Origin: Boothiomyces macroporosus | Lineage: Eukaryota; Chytridiomycota; Chytridiomycetes; Rhizophydiales; Terramycetaceae | Assembly (NCBI GenBank): GCA_027604185.1 | Contig: JADGKB010000035.1 | Location: forward strand, 1 to 64,000 | Reading direction: 5' to 3' | Length of the DNA stretch: 64,000 nt | Part shown: positions 21,407-31,922 of the stretch, in pieces | Position numbering within the stretch: the stretch's first letter is position 1 | How the letters are laid out: every line of letters starts with the position of its first letter | Position numbers and translations under genes: made by a program | The notes under the pieces: generated by a model | The model's input: only the letters and a program-made list of their open reading frames with translations | Told to the model about the DNA's origin: nothing | Databases searched by the model: none

Positions 21407-23292
21407 TTATATTACATTTTTCATTGCCAACATTTGTTCAAGTTCGGTAATTCGGAGTTTTAGTTGATCGTTTTCTTCTGTCTTTTGTCGAATTTGTTCA
21501 TTAGCCTTTTGAAGTTCACTTTCTAATGATGCGATTCTTGTGGTAGGGCTTGCATCGCTGCCGTCTGGTTGAACTACTGAAGTGAACCATTCCAGTTTGA
21601 ATATATCTGAAATACTTGGACGAAGTTTTGGATCTGGGCTCATCATCCATAGGATTAAGGCAGCTTCTTTTGGACGAGATGCCAAGAAATCATCGCTGAT
21701 TACAGAGTTTCGTAGTTGCGTCAGTTTTTCAATGCGCTCCATCCCAGTTCCAAACGGAACCAATAATTCAAACAGAATAATTCCTAGAGAGTAGATATCT
21801 GTTTCGAAAGAGTAGCTTTCGTGATCATTACCTGGGTGTAATTGTTCTGGAGAAGCATAGGTTATAGTTCCAACTCCCAAGCTATGCAATTGTTGCATAT
21901 TAAGCTTTTCTTGTGAATGTGATATCGTTGCTAATCCAAAATCGCCAATCTTCCATTTACCATTTCTACCACCTAGATTGGTGATTGACCCATTTTCATA
22001 TTCTGGTTCTGGTTTCCAATAAATATTTTTAGGTTTCAAATCCCTATAATCAATGAGGATATACCTGTGGATACAATTCTTTTTGTGGATAAATTGCACG
22101 CCCTTTAGCAAATCTACAAAACAATGTAGAATCTTTTCTTCTAGTCTTCTATATGGTTCACACAATGGCGTGGTGTTCAACGACTCTAACCAATCGTGCA
22201 AAGTAAACTCGCATAGTTCCATTTGAATAAACAATCCTAAATCTTTAATCGCTCCTTCTTCGTGATAAGAATGTAATGAGGCTGATACAACAGAAGGATC
22301 GCTAGGTTTTGATGATTTAGAAGTTCTAGAGCCCTTACTGTTTGCTTTTGAATTTATGGAATCATTTTTAAATTCAACATTTGAGCTATTGCAAGAGTCC
22401 ATTTCAGATTGAAAATTACTTTTTGACATGGTATCGTATGAATCTTCGTATTCGCTGTCACTACAAAATTCTACATCCATATACTGAAGCCACGATGAAA
22501 AATATCCAACTATATTGGAATGAGTAATCCCAGCTAGTAATTTAACTTCACGCAAAGTTTTCAACAAGTCTGCTCCTCCACTCGATGGAGTCTTTATGAT
22601 CTTTACTGCATAATGACATCCATCCAACTTGTTTTTTGTATGTAAAACTTTACCAAAAGCGCCTTTGCCCAAAGTATTTAACACTTCAAAATCTTCCTCA
22701 AAGCGCAACATTCCGTGCTCCAAATGCTCTGTAAAATCTGTAGCAGATGGTACTGGCATATGTAAAAAAGGGTGCCTTCCAAGGTGAGGGCTTTGGGACA
22801 CAGTGTGAATAACCTCCACATCATCCATAGAGTCTGCAGTGTTTGAATCCCCAATCAGCCGTCTGCTATCCATTCGCTTTACTGTATCCATCGCTGTCAC
22901 TACTAGTTCTTTGAATGCTCTTTTATACGAAGACCTAACTGAAGAAAACTCTTCCAAGAAATCTGAATGAATTCTAATGTACCTGTCGAATCTATTATTC
23001 CCATTCTACACAGATGCTGACACAGGACCAGGAATAGTTTTTGGTTCTGCTCTTTCGTTTGATCATATAGCATACAGTAATTTTCCAATAGAGCAACCAA
23101 CAAGAGCTTTCCCTGTTCTTTCTTTCTAATTTGTTCCTTGACTGTCTTTACTTCAGGAATAGAGTCGATTAAAGGCGGGGTGATTACCAGCTCCTTCCCC
23201 TCAAATCCGTTATCGTCCTGTACTTGAATCAACTGATCTTTGTGCTGTAAAAATTTGTTGAACGAAGTAGAAGTCAGTTTTGAAGTAGTCAT
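21407..23292 (-). CDS. eIF2alpha kinase, HRI type
   Basis: Exons 23292..22983, 22962..22065, 22043..21407; 614 residues; introns of 20 and 21 nt. The second intron is in frame and stop-free, so translation through it would split the catalytic loop; removing it restores CIHRDLKPKNI. The N-terminal domain has the HRI pattern (LFLVLCQHLCRMGIIDS, then FSSVRSSYKRAFKELV). The kinase domain has LGKGAFGKV, AVKIIK, an acidic Ser-rich insert between lobes typical of eIF2alpha kinases, DFGLA and a C-terminal coiled coil. The family phosphorylates eIF2alpha under heme or other stress; heme binding itself cannot be judged here. Confidence 0.88.
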
Positions 23293-23525
23293 TTAGATTT
23301 CAGTTTTTGAAACTTGGGTTCTGGAAAGGACCAGAATTTTTAATTTGCTAGACAATGTACGGGGAACAGTTCCCAGAACCTGTAAAGTAGAACCGAGCAA
23401 ATACTAGCATGGCAAGCTTAATTGCTTTCTGGAATCTTGCAACAGAAAAATAATTATCCCAACAACAGAATTCAGGACACTGGATCCACGAAATGTAAAT
23501 CCAAAGCAATAAAGCTAGATATTTA

Positions 23526-24219
23526 TTATAGGCGACGAACGCTCTTCTTTTCGTTCTTGATTTTCTTTGGTAAATTAGTCGCTATTTCTATAGGGCGTTT
23601 TTGTGGTGATACATTTCTGTCTGAAGGAGTAAGAATTCTATTTGATTCAGTTTCTCTTTGCTTGGCATGAATTCCGGTCATTAATCTCGCTCTCTTGGCG
23701 TATTCGTCGTAATCTTCCAGCAATAATTTACCGGCTTCTTCATTCCTACTGTTAATGATATTTACAATGCCGATTCAGCGTTTGGGACAATTAGTAGGCA
23801 TTTGATGGTCTATATTAGTTGAATATACCAGCAACAACTGGGTCATAGTCACATCCGCTTTCCAGTCCTTTTTCAGAGTAGATACGCAAATCTCTCCATT
23901 ATTAGCGACATTGGGATGAAATATCTTTGTAACGAAAAAGCCTAGAGGAGGCGATTGGGGGAAATTTGGTGGTATTTGTAGTTTAATTTTAAAAGTCCCT
24001 TTATGATATGGGGTTCCTAATATCAAATATAATTACCGGCTACGGTTAATAATTCTTACCTGGACCCTGAATGTACGCTTGAATATCTGTAATGTTTTCC
24101 TCATTGATGACAACGGATATTCCCTCTGGTGGCGAATTGGTTATTTCCAGCAATTCTATTCTTAGTCAGCAATCACCTTTGGAAAGCCTTTTAAGAATTT
24201 GGGGAGAGATTTCAGACAT
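23526..24219 (-). CDS. Ubiquitin-conjugating enzyme E2 S (UBE2S-like)
   Basis: Six exons: 24219..24177, 24155..24060, 24039..24037, 24016..23829, 23809..23766, 23745..23526; introns of 21, 20, 20, 19 and 20 nt; 197 residues. The third exon is only 3 nt (CCG). With it, the E2 loop reads GPAGTPYHKG; without it, one residue is missing. The active-site region is [13 protein letters not shown], followed by [20 protein letters not shown] and [12 protein letters not shown], which are characteristic of UBE2S, the E2 that extends K11-linked chains with the anaphase-promoting complex. The Lys-rich C-terminal tail also fits the family. Confidence 0.9.
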
Positions 24220-24605
24220 TTTTGAGATTTGGTGTTTGAAAAAGTGGACAAGTTTTTCAATGATATCTGAACTGTGATTAAACCATTCAATATGGAATAG
24301 AATAGTCCGCATACAGAATGCGGACCGTTATGTAGGGTCTGCTAGATCATGGTTACATGCCAATACTTTTTTCTATTTATCGTTGGGATAGAGATCAAGG
24401 AAAACTCTCTAATGGACTCATTCAATAAAAAGTAACCGCTGAATCAATCGAAGAGCAACTTACTGGATGTTGGGATGGGAGCGGTATATTGACAAGAGAA
24501 ACAACACACAAAATAACCTTTAATTTAGCTAATTTGCGACTACTCTGGTCTTCCAGTATTAAAGTTTCCCAATTGATTTTTCTTTAAACTTTAGCGCGTC
24601 TGTAA
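24220..24605. other. Intergenic between UBE2S and IFT54 starts
   Basis: 386-bp divergent promoter region with an 8-bp-stem hairpin at 24305..24325. No gene recognised. Confidence 0.5.
24305..24325. repeat. Short perfect hairpin
   Basis: GTCCGCAT, a 5-nt loop, ATGCGGAC. It sits in a divergent promoter; a role as a terminator is unlikely at this position. Confidence 0.6.
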
Positions 24606-26024
24606 ATGTCGAACCCATCCTTGTCGTCTGCTCCATTAGAAGAAATCACAAAAAAGACAATAGATATACTATCCAGAATAATTAAAAAGACACCGCTGAA
24701 TCACAAGCTGCTGTCTAAACCACCTTTTCGTTATTTACACGATTTAATCACGGAAACAATAAAATTAACTGGGGCTTACCAAGGGTTATACTCTGAAAAT
24801 GAATTCAATTCTGAAAACATTAAAGAAAAGGATGCAAAGGTTTCATTTTTGACCAAAATTATTGACTGTTCAAGTATTGGAAATCTAACATAGGACTTGC
24901 TACTGGAGCAGAAATAAAAGCAAATCCACTTAAAATAGTGGCGGGATTAGAACCAGAGGAGACCAATATATTTCTTCAGATTATGGGGAAAATAGCGATA
25001 AAGAAAGTGGATACGTCTGTAGCTGTTGGAAAGATTACTGGAGCAACCCCGCAAACAGCACCCGCCAAAACAGCGCCAGAAGCCCCTAAACCAAAGCCTA
25101 CACCTCAGCCTGCTCCTACTCCTACTCCTGCAGCAGCTAAATCTCCATCACCTGCTCCAGCACCAGCTACTCCTACCCCAGAAGTAGGTAAACCACAACC
25201 GAAAAAAGAAACTCAAGAAAAAGTAGAAAAGCCAGAAGCAACTAAACCACCAGCTAATCTGCCAAAAGAGCCTGAGCCTGAACGTGAGCAGGAAGAAGCT
25301 CAAGAACCAGAGGTAGAAAAGCCGGTACCCCAAGTAACTACTAGAAGAGAAAGACCAATGTCTGCTAGACCACCGCCACCAAAACTAAAGACTTCTGAAG
25401 TTGTCCAGGAAGAGCCAAACCCACAGTACTATAATTTAACGATAGAACTGTACCAATACACACTGACGACGGCAAAAGGGATGAGGAGGAGGATGAATTT
25501 ACAGTTCAAACAGTCGAAAAACCAAAAGTAGAAAAAAGTATGGAAGATTTATCAGGGGAACACGGTGGCCTAGTTCAAAAGATGCTCCAGAATAAGAGAG
25601 AGTTGGAGGGCAAACAAGTAGAAACTAAAGCAAAGCCATCTGCACCTATCGGTCAGAATGAAATTGCTAATCTTCGTACTTCAATTCAATCTCTATGTCA
25701 ATCAACCAACCCGCTTGGGAAAACAATGGATTATTTGCAAGAAGATGTAGATGCTATGAACAAGGAACTTGAAATATGGAAACGAGAAGCACAAAACTTT
25801 AAATTGCAGGCACAAGAACAAGAACGGTACTTTATACTAATTCAGACTAACTGCTGAATCACTTTTACCACAAGAAGAACGGTTAAAGCAAATTGAAAGC
25901 TGCATTGAAGAACAGTTACAAAAGATTGCCATGTTAAAGTCGGATATATTCACGGTACTCTATGTTAATTTAGAATGATTCATTGATTGAAAAGTTGTTG
26001 AAAAATATTACTACGTCAGGTTGA
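24606..26024 (+). CDS. IFT54: Intraflagellar transport protein IFT54 (TRAF3IP1 family)
   Basis: Exons 24606..24873, 24894..25425, 25446..25826, 25846..25954, 25974..26024; introns of 20, 20, 19 and 19 nt; 446 residues. The N-terminal domain has the family motif KTPLNHKLLSKPPFRYLHDL followed by GLYSENEFNSENIKEKDAKV and KIVAGLEPEETN. A Pro/Lys/Glu-rich linker and C-terminal coiled coil (KQIESCIEEQLQKIAMLKSD) follow, as in IFT54. The protein is an IFT-B component that carries tubulin and motors along cilia. Its presence implies flagellated zoospores. Each junction restores family sequence. Confidence 0.92.
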
Positions 26025-26072
26025 TAATATAATGTTGAAACAATTTGATTTAGTTTACACTTTATTTACACT

Positions 26073-26684
26073 TTAGTCTTCAGCAGATAAGTTAGAACTA
26101 GCGTTTGGGTCGGCAGCATTTGCATTAGGGTCAACAGCAGCAGCATTAGGATCAACAGCAGCAGCATTGGCATTTGCATTAGGATCTACAGCAGTTGCAT
26201 TGTTGGCAGCAGCTCCGGTATCAATCGCTGTAGAGTTATTTGCTGCTCCAGCGTCAGCAGCAGTTCCATTGTTTGCTGCTCCAGCGTCGACAGCAGTTCC
26301 ATTGTTTGCTGCTCCAGCATCAACAGCAGTTCCATTATTAGCCGCATTGTTGGCGTTGGCGGCATTGTTAGCATTAGCTGCGTTGTTTGCATTTTCAGCC
26401 TTCTTGTTTTTCTTTCCCTTCTTTCCCTTCTTGCCCTTCTTGCCCTTCTTTTTACCCTTCTTGGCTTTCTTGGCTTTCTTTCCCTTCTTTCCCTTCTTCT
26501 TTTTCTTTTTTGGATCAGGAGTTGGTTCTCTCTTTGAGAGCAAGTTCAAGAAACTACCAGAGTTACTGACTTCAGTGTCGCGTACAGCTAATGATGGCTC
26601 ATCATTAGAGACTGGGAGAGCGATGGCAGATACATAAGCAGAGAGAGCAAGGATATTAACAAAGGATTTGATTGAGAAAATCAT
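26073..26684 (-). CDS. Secreted Lys-rich / Asn-Ala-repeat protein
   Basis: A 203-residue protein. The ATG at 26684 is preferred over one at 26711 because a TATA box (26714..26721) overlaps the upstream ATG region, and because 26684 begins a clean signal peptide (IFSIKSFVNILALSAYVSAIA). After a short spacer with LAVRD and LSKREP (possible Kex2-like sites) comes a basic block of KKGKKGKKAKK type (about residues 60-95), then neutral repeats of ANNAAN, NNGTAVDAGAA and VDPNA. A secreted polycation with a sequon-rich (NGT, NST, NAT) tail could bind cell-wall polyanions or nucleic acid; function unknown. Confidence 0.65.
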   Translation of the reverse strand: MIFSIKSFVNILALSAYVSAIALPVSNDEPSLAVRDTEVSNSGSFLNLLSKREPTPDPKKKKKKGKKGKKAKKAKKGKKKGKKGKKGKKGKKNKKAENANNAANANNAANANNAANNGTAVDAGAANNGTAVDAGAANNGTAADAGAANNSTAIDTGAAANNATAVDPNANANAAAVDPNAAAVDPNANAADPNASSNLSAED

Positions 26685-26713
26685 TTTGATGTCAAAGGTG
26701 CAATTGTTCATCC

Positions 26714-26721
26714 TTTTTATA
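26714..26721 (-). promoter_or_regulatory. TATA box of the secreted Lys-rich protein gene
   Basis: TATAAAAA on the minus strand, 37 bp upstream of the ATG at 26684. It decides the start codon. Confidence 0.65.
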
Positions 26722-27617
26722 CTTGATTGGGACTAGGCTCTTACCCCTAGTTCCCGCGGTTGGCTACTATGGAATTTTCAGGAAAAAGAACATTTACTTG
26801 GTACTACAAGATCTTGTTAATTTAAAATCTCCAATCGTGTCCTCGGATTGCTGTAGTTAATGTTCCTGTTTGTATTTATCCAAATATTCTACAGATGTGT
26901 AGAAATTTACATTTGAAGGGTGTGGCTCAGTTGGTTTGGAAATGTTTGGCGTTTTTTTCTGGGCTTTCCATTGAAAAGCTGTGGCTCCCTATGATGACAA
27001 GGTTTTATTTTGGCAGGTGGATTTTGAAACAAAACCTTCTGGAAGATATTCCGTGCTGGTCTTGGGGAAAGCTTATTTTGGCAATAATTGGAATTAAGAG
27101 ATGGATTTCTTGGCACATCCGAGTGATCCTTATTTGAATCACCTATATTTTCCCTTCCGAAAGAAAAATCCCATTTCTGAAACATAATTCCCATTTCACC
27201 CCTTGAACCCACAATCCGTTGGAAAGCATTGGGCTTCTACACCTCTCTGCTATTGCATCACTAATAGAATGATTAATCTTTGTGATTTGAGCGCCAAATG
27301 ACATTTGTGGCATTCAATTACAATCATCCAATTAAATCCAACCCAATCTGGTGGGCATTGTCTTCATTTATCCCTTTCTAATAAAAGAAGGAATGACCGT
27401 GCCTATCTCTAATGCTATATCATTTTAAAATGTTGCTAGTTCCAAGCGCTCTATTTGAAGCGCGTCCTTGACATATCCTCAAATTATTCAAGATTTCACT
27501 TTACATAATCTACAAACGAATGGATAGCAGTGTATGACACCAAACCAATTTACACAACCCAAAGTACAAGATCCAAGAAAGACAGCACATTGAATGTACC
27601 AATCAAATTCTAATTTA
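26722..27617. other. Large unassigned region
   Basis: About 900 bp without a convincing gene, the longest gap in the window. Open frames on both strands (for example 26895..27137 and 26907..27212) have no domain-like content, and I found no chain of 20-nt introns that links frames. A stretch near 26918 begins like a tRNA (GGGTGTGGCTCAGTTGG) but lacks a T-loop B box. Confidence 0.5.
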
Positions 27618-28332
27618 TTACCCTATTTTTTTCAATTCAATACAATCAAATTGCATTCCAAATTTAGGATAATTATCATGTTGATACATGCACACCGAAA
27701 TATCTGTATACAAATCAGTCAACACGATTCTATCCAACAGTACAATCTTAATTCCATTTTCATCACTATAATTTTCCAATTCAACTCTAGCATCCTGCAA
27801 GTTGGTTTCATTCAGAAACTACATAAATATAAAACTACCTTGAGTGATGATATTTTGATTTTGATTCCAAACGAATCACTAAATCGCATCCTGATTCGTG
27901 GTTGATATATCCCTGAATTAAGCTGATCAAACCTGGTATTAAATGCAAGTACCTGCGCAGACACCGTAAAACCAACATGATAGATCAAAGAACCAGACTA
28001 CCTGCAGAAGAGTAATTTCGTCTTCATAATACCAATTCTCTGGTTTATCTCCATGTATAATTTGAAAGGTTCTCCAATTATTGTACGCTGTATTAATATG
28101 AAAAACTTGATGCCAAATGGTCTCGTTTGTAGCAAGCGTGGGGATTGTGTCCTGCCGTGAGCTTGCGTTTGAACCGCAGCTGGTATAATGCACTCCAGCT
28201 TTGTGATACAATTTGATTCCAGTGCTTGTTTAACAATAGTAATTTTATCAGACTTGATGGAGTCAAGTACTTTACAATCAAGAATTCAATTTCTGGTGGA
28301 ATTACACCTTGCATTTTGGGTGAAAAATTCAA
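27618..28332 (-). CDS. F-box protein with PP2-like C-terminal domain
   Basis: Exons 28332..28107, 28087..27973, 27932..27839, 27818..27618; 211 residues. Residues about 8-55 are an F-box (IPPEIEFLIVKYLTPSSLIK, then NKHWNQIV). The rest has the strand pattern of the plant phloem-protein-2-like domain of many F-box proteins: VVWFFDLSCWF, then SGIYQPRIRMRF, then FDCIELKKIG at the end. Introns are 19 nt (with GTTTTT), 40 nt (two abutting 20-nt units) and 20 nt. Likely substrate receptor of an SCF ubiquitin ligase; the PP2-like domain may bind glycans or peptides (inference). Confidence 0.72.
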
Positions 28333-28371
28333 AAGCCAAATTCGGATTATCGGTTATGGTGAACACCAAGT

Positions 28372-31300
28372 TTATTTCTGGATATTGGACCGGGAATCGG
28401 CCAATTTACTTTTGGACCTGTATAAAGTAATTGCTTTGTCAGCTCTCTTTTGAATGTCCATAAAATTGTAAAAGGAATACTTTCCCCACATTTCATTCGT
28501 ATTCCAATCCCAGGATGGATACTTTGGGCTGCTTAGTCCATGGAATATCCTGGCTACGCATATTCCTACTTTAGATGACAAATACCTGAATCTATTTGGT
28601 CCAAATGTTCCTTTACAAATTGCTTAATGCTGATCTCGATATTGAGTTCCATTATTTTGTGCTTTTCGGATAAAACCGGATCTGTAATTCCTTCAGATAC
28701 ATGAGCAGATGTACTAAAGTAATCCGCAAGTTTTTGATTCATTAGTGCTTGACCTTCTTTTTCACTTGCTACTTGATTGAAGCAATCATACGCCAAGTCT
28801 AACTTGGCTATTCGGGATTCCTGAATGTGCATCAATTTAGGGTATATCGATTCTATTAATTTTGTGGCATGTTCCTGTACGTTCTTTACATTCTTTTTGA
28901 GTTCCACTTGAAAGATCTTCTTGTCTCCCTTGAATCTAATTAGTTTGCGAGCTTGTAGACTCCACAGTACACTGGCCAGATCTTTATGGTTATTTCCAAT
29001 TTGTGCTATTTCAAATTCGATTCCACCTTTGGATTTGTAACTTACTTCAGGAAGTCTCTCGAATTCGGGGTATTCCTGAACCATTTGCTCAAGTGTAAAT
29101 TTGTTTGTAAAATATAGGGTGTAGACACCATCTATACTTGGATTGAATACTAGATCATCCGGATTAGACAGTTGAATGTACGATAGAATTGTTGATATCA
29201 CTGTCTCTTTCATGTCAAATTTCTTTTCACATTCCTGTACAAATACGCTAAACAGCTCTTTTTTACTCTGGTACAAATAGATCAAAAAGTTATTCAAGTT
29301 TGTCGAATTTACAGAATCGGAAAAGCTAAAGCTTCGATGCTTGATGTAATCTTCTCGAGATAAAAACAGGTGGCACGTGGCTGCACTCCCATTTCTTCCA
29401 GCTCGACCGATTTCTTGAACATAGTTTTCAAGTGTTTTGGGTAAACTGTAATGTATGATTGCATCTACATCGCTTTTGTTTATTCCTAAACCAAAAGCAA
29501 CAGTTGCGATTATGATTGGAACCTTTCCTCGCATAAATCTTGCTTGTGTTGCTTGCCTATCTTGAATAGTCCTTCCTGCATGATAACTTTCAGCATCAAA
29601 ATTACGAATCCTTAGGTACTGCGCCAAAGAGTCTGCCTGATTTTGAAACATTACATATATGATTGTGCTACTGAAATTGTTTGACCGTAAATAGTTGAGT
29701 AGTAGTGTTTCCCTGTTTTCCAGCTCTGACACATGTTGAATGGATATTGAAAGGTTTTCCCTCAAAAACCCTTTTTGAATTACATTTTCAGGTAGGATTT
29801 CAAACGTTTCACAAATGTTGGAAATGCAAGCATTTGTTGCAGTACCAGTCAGCCCCAGCACACACTTTACACCCATTTTCTTTAACGTTTGCTGCAAGAA
29901 GAGATAGCTGGTTCTGAAATTATGGCTCCATTCAGAAACACAATGAATTTCGTCTATGCAGCAAAAAGATATTTTGGGGAAACTGGATTGTGCAACTAGT
30001 TTTTGAAAAGAATCTGAAATCAAGCGCTCTGGAGAGGCAAATAAAACGTCAAATTTGCCTGATTTGATTTTTTCTTCTATTACAGACATCTTTAATTAGG
30101 CTGTAGTTACCTTTTCCCAGCTATTGAAACATGCTCCTCTTAGTCCAGGCGGGAGACACTTTAGTTGGTCTTGCATTAACGAGATTGTCGGTGAAATAAC
30201 AAGAGCCAACGATCCTGGAAATATATTTTTAAAAATAAAGGCAGGGATTTGATAGCACAAGGATTTACCTCCACCAGTAGGCAAAACTAACAAGGAACTA
30301 TGATTCAGCAGTATTTTTTCAATTGTTTCTTTTTGTCCATTTTTAAAACTATCATTATTAGTTAGAGATTTAAGAACAATATGTAAATCAACTATTGTTC
30401 CGTTAACATTAGTTGTTCTTTCAGTTTCGTCGGGTACTGTGAATTCACAATTTAATTCTAGGGTTGAATTGGTTTCGACTTCTTCAATTTCTTGGTATTC
30501 TTCCTCATACCCATCGAGTATGGAATCTTTTTTTGACCTTTGATAATTGTAGGACTGTAATTTACTATATTAGAATTGGGATACCTCTGTTTTTTAAATT
30601 TGTTTCCTTTCTGTACCGTGGTTCCTTTACCTTTGGATTTAAGATTCATGCTACGGAAATTGCCAGTTTCCACTTTAGTTTTCGTTCGCTTTGCAGGGTC
30701 ATCTGTGGTTGATTTTCTTTTCTTTCGCGTAATTACTTCAGGGTCGACAGAAGCAGAGACTGTTTCTGGTTCATCTGCTACATCCGAAAAAGTATGAACA
30801 GTTTCTGGTTCCAAAATCTCTTCTGTTTCAACCTCTGAGTCTTCCTTGGGAGTTGAGCTATCTACAACTGCATCCTTTCTGTTTTCATTTATTTTGCCCG
30901 CAACGGTGTCAATAATATGCGCCAGTCTGGATTCTTCTTCCTTGGTCAAGAAATCCTTGTAATTTGATGGTAGTTGAGTAAATGAATAGGAAGAGTGTCT
31001 TTTAAAGGTCTTGGAGGCGATATTCTTATTTGGCCTGACTACTTTGAAATCAAAGTGAATTTCTTCTTTGGTATCCACAGAAATTGGGTCTTGAACTAAC
31101 ATTCTATCTGGTTCTTGCAAGACACTTTCCACCACTTTAGTTTGAGGTTCTTTTAGTTTTTCCATTGATGTGGAACTCACCAAAGGATTATCCAATAACA
31201 CTGAGCTTGTTTTTTTAAAGTTGAATAACGATGGCTTCCGTTCTAATTTTGGTTTGGGCATTGTCCAGGATCTTTTCCCGCTTTCGAGGAATCTCTTGAT

Positions 31301-31660
31301 CACTATTGAATCTGATACACCGCTATTATTATCCTGTTCGATTTCTACTTTGTGTTTGTTTACTTGATTTCCACTCTGGTTTTCCTTTTCCTCTGATTTC
31401 GCAGCCAGTAACCGGTCGGTAAATGAGCAAGACTTCCCAGTTACGTTTGATGAGCTTAGTGTCTTTAGCAGCCCTCCAGATTTCTTTTTGAATGGCGATG
31501 GTTGTAATATCAATTCCTTTTCCTTCTTCAAACTTTTCAGCTGCTGATATACTTGCTCTACTTTTGGATAATTTTTAATATCCTCCCTGGTGGCTGGTCG
31601 ATTGTATTTAATGTAAAATCTATCTTCCCAGTCTTTTAGTTTTCGCTTCAGTGATTCCAT
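28372..31660 (-). CDS. Sld2-RecQ4 type helicase (RECQL4-like)
   Basis: Exons 31660..30585, 30564..30111, 30089..28586, 28565..28372; introns of 20, 21 and 20 nt; 1075 residues. The first 60 residues are a Sld2/Drc1 domain (KRKLKDWEDRF, PATREDIKNYP), followed by a long Lys/Ser-rich region. The helicase has LVLPTGGGKSLCYQIPA (motif I), DEIHCVSEWSHNFR (motif II) and QEIGRAGRNG (motif VI). The C-terminal VARIFHGLSSPKYPS is characteristic of RECQL4. In metazoa such fusions act in replication initiation and repair. The ATG at 31660 replaces an upstream in-frame TTG. The stop is 39 bp before the F-box gene's ATG. Confidence 0.88.
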
Positions 31661-31922
31661 TTGTGATTCGGACAAACAGTTTTTACTCGGACGAGGTAAT
31701 TAAATACCTTTGAAACATTTCTTTTTAATAAATATTCCGTCTTGATTGATGAAACAGTTCAACCATTCCTGAATCTGGTTCCTACGCTACAGTCCAGACC
31801 GGTTGGCCATCCAACTCCATTCAGATGACCTGAAACCTTACTGGTAGCAATTGTTTTTCCCTGTAGTGATCACTTGTCTCCATTTAATACTCCTTTCATT
31901 TTTTGTTTTTTTCAATCTCCAA

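Noticed and set aside
22044..22064. Six-to-seven-residue insert in the kinase HRD motif
   Set aside because: The insert is exactly a 21-nt GTATAT...TATAG segment; it is an in-frame intron and not a real change in the catalytic loop.
24037..24039. One 43-nt intron in the UBE2S gene
   Set aside because: It would delete a residue from the conserved GPxGTPY loop and be twice the usual intron length; the 20+3+20 reading fits both constraints, although cDNA is needed.
24305..24325. Bacterial-type terminator hairpin
   Set aside because: It lies in a divergent promoter, lacks a T-run, and the genome is eukaryotic.
26917..27000. tRNA-like start GGGTGTGGCTCAGTTGG
   Set aside because: No T-loop B box (GGTTCGANNCC) and no acceptor pairing within the right distance, so not annotated as a tRNA.
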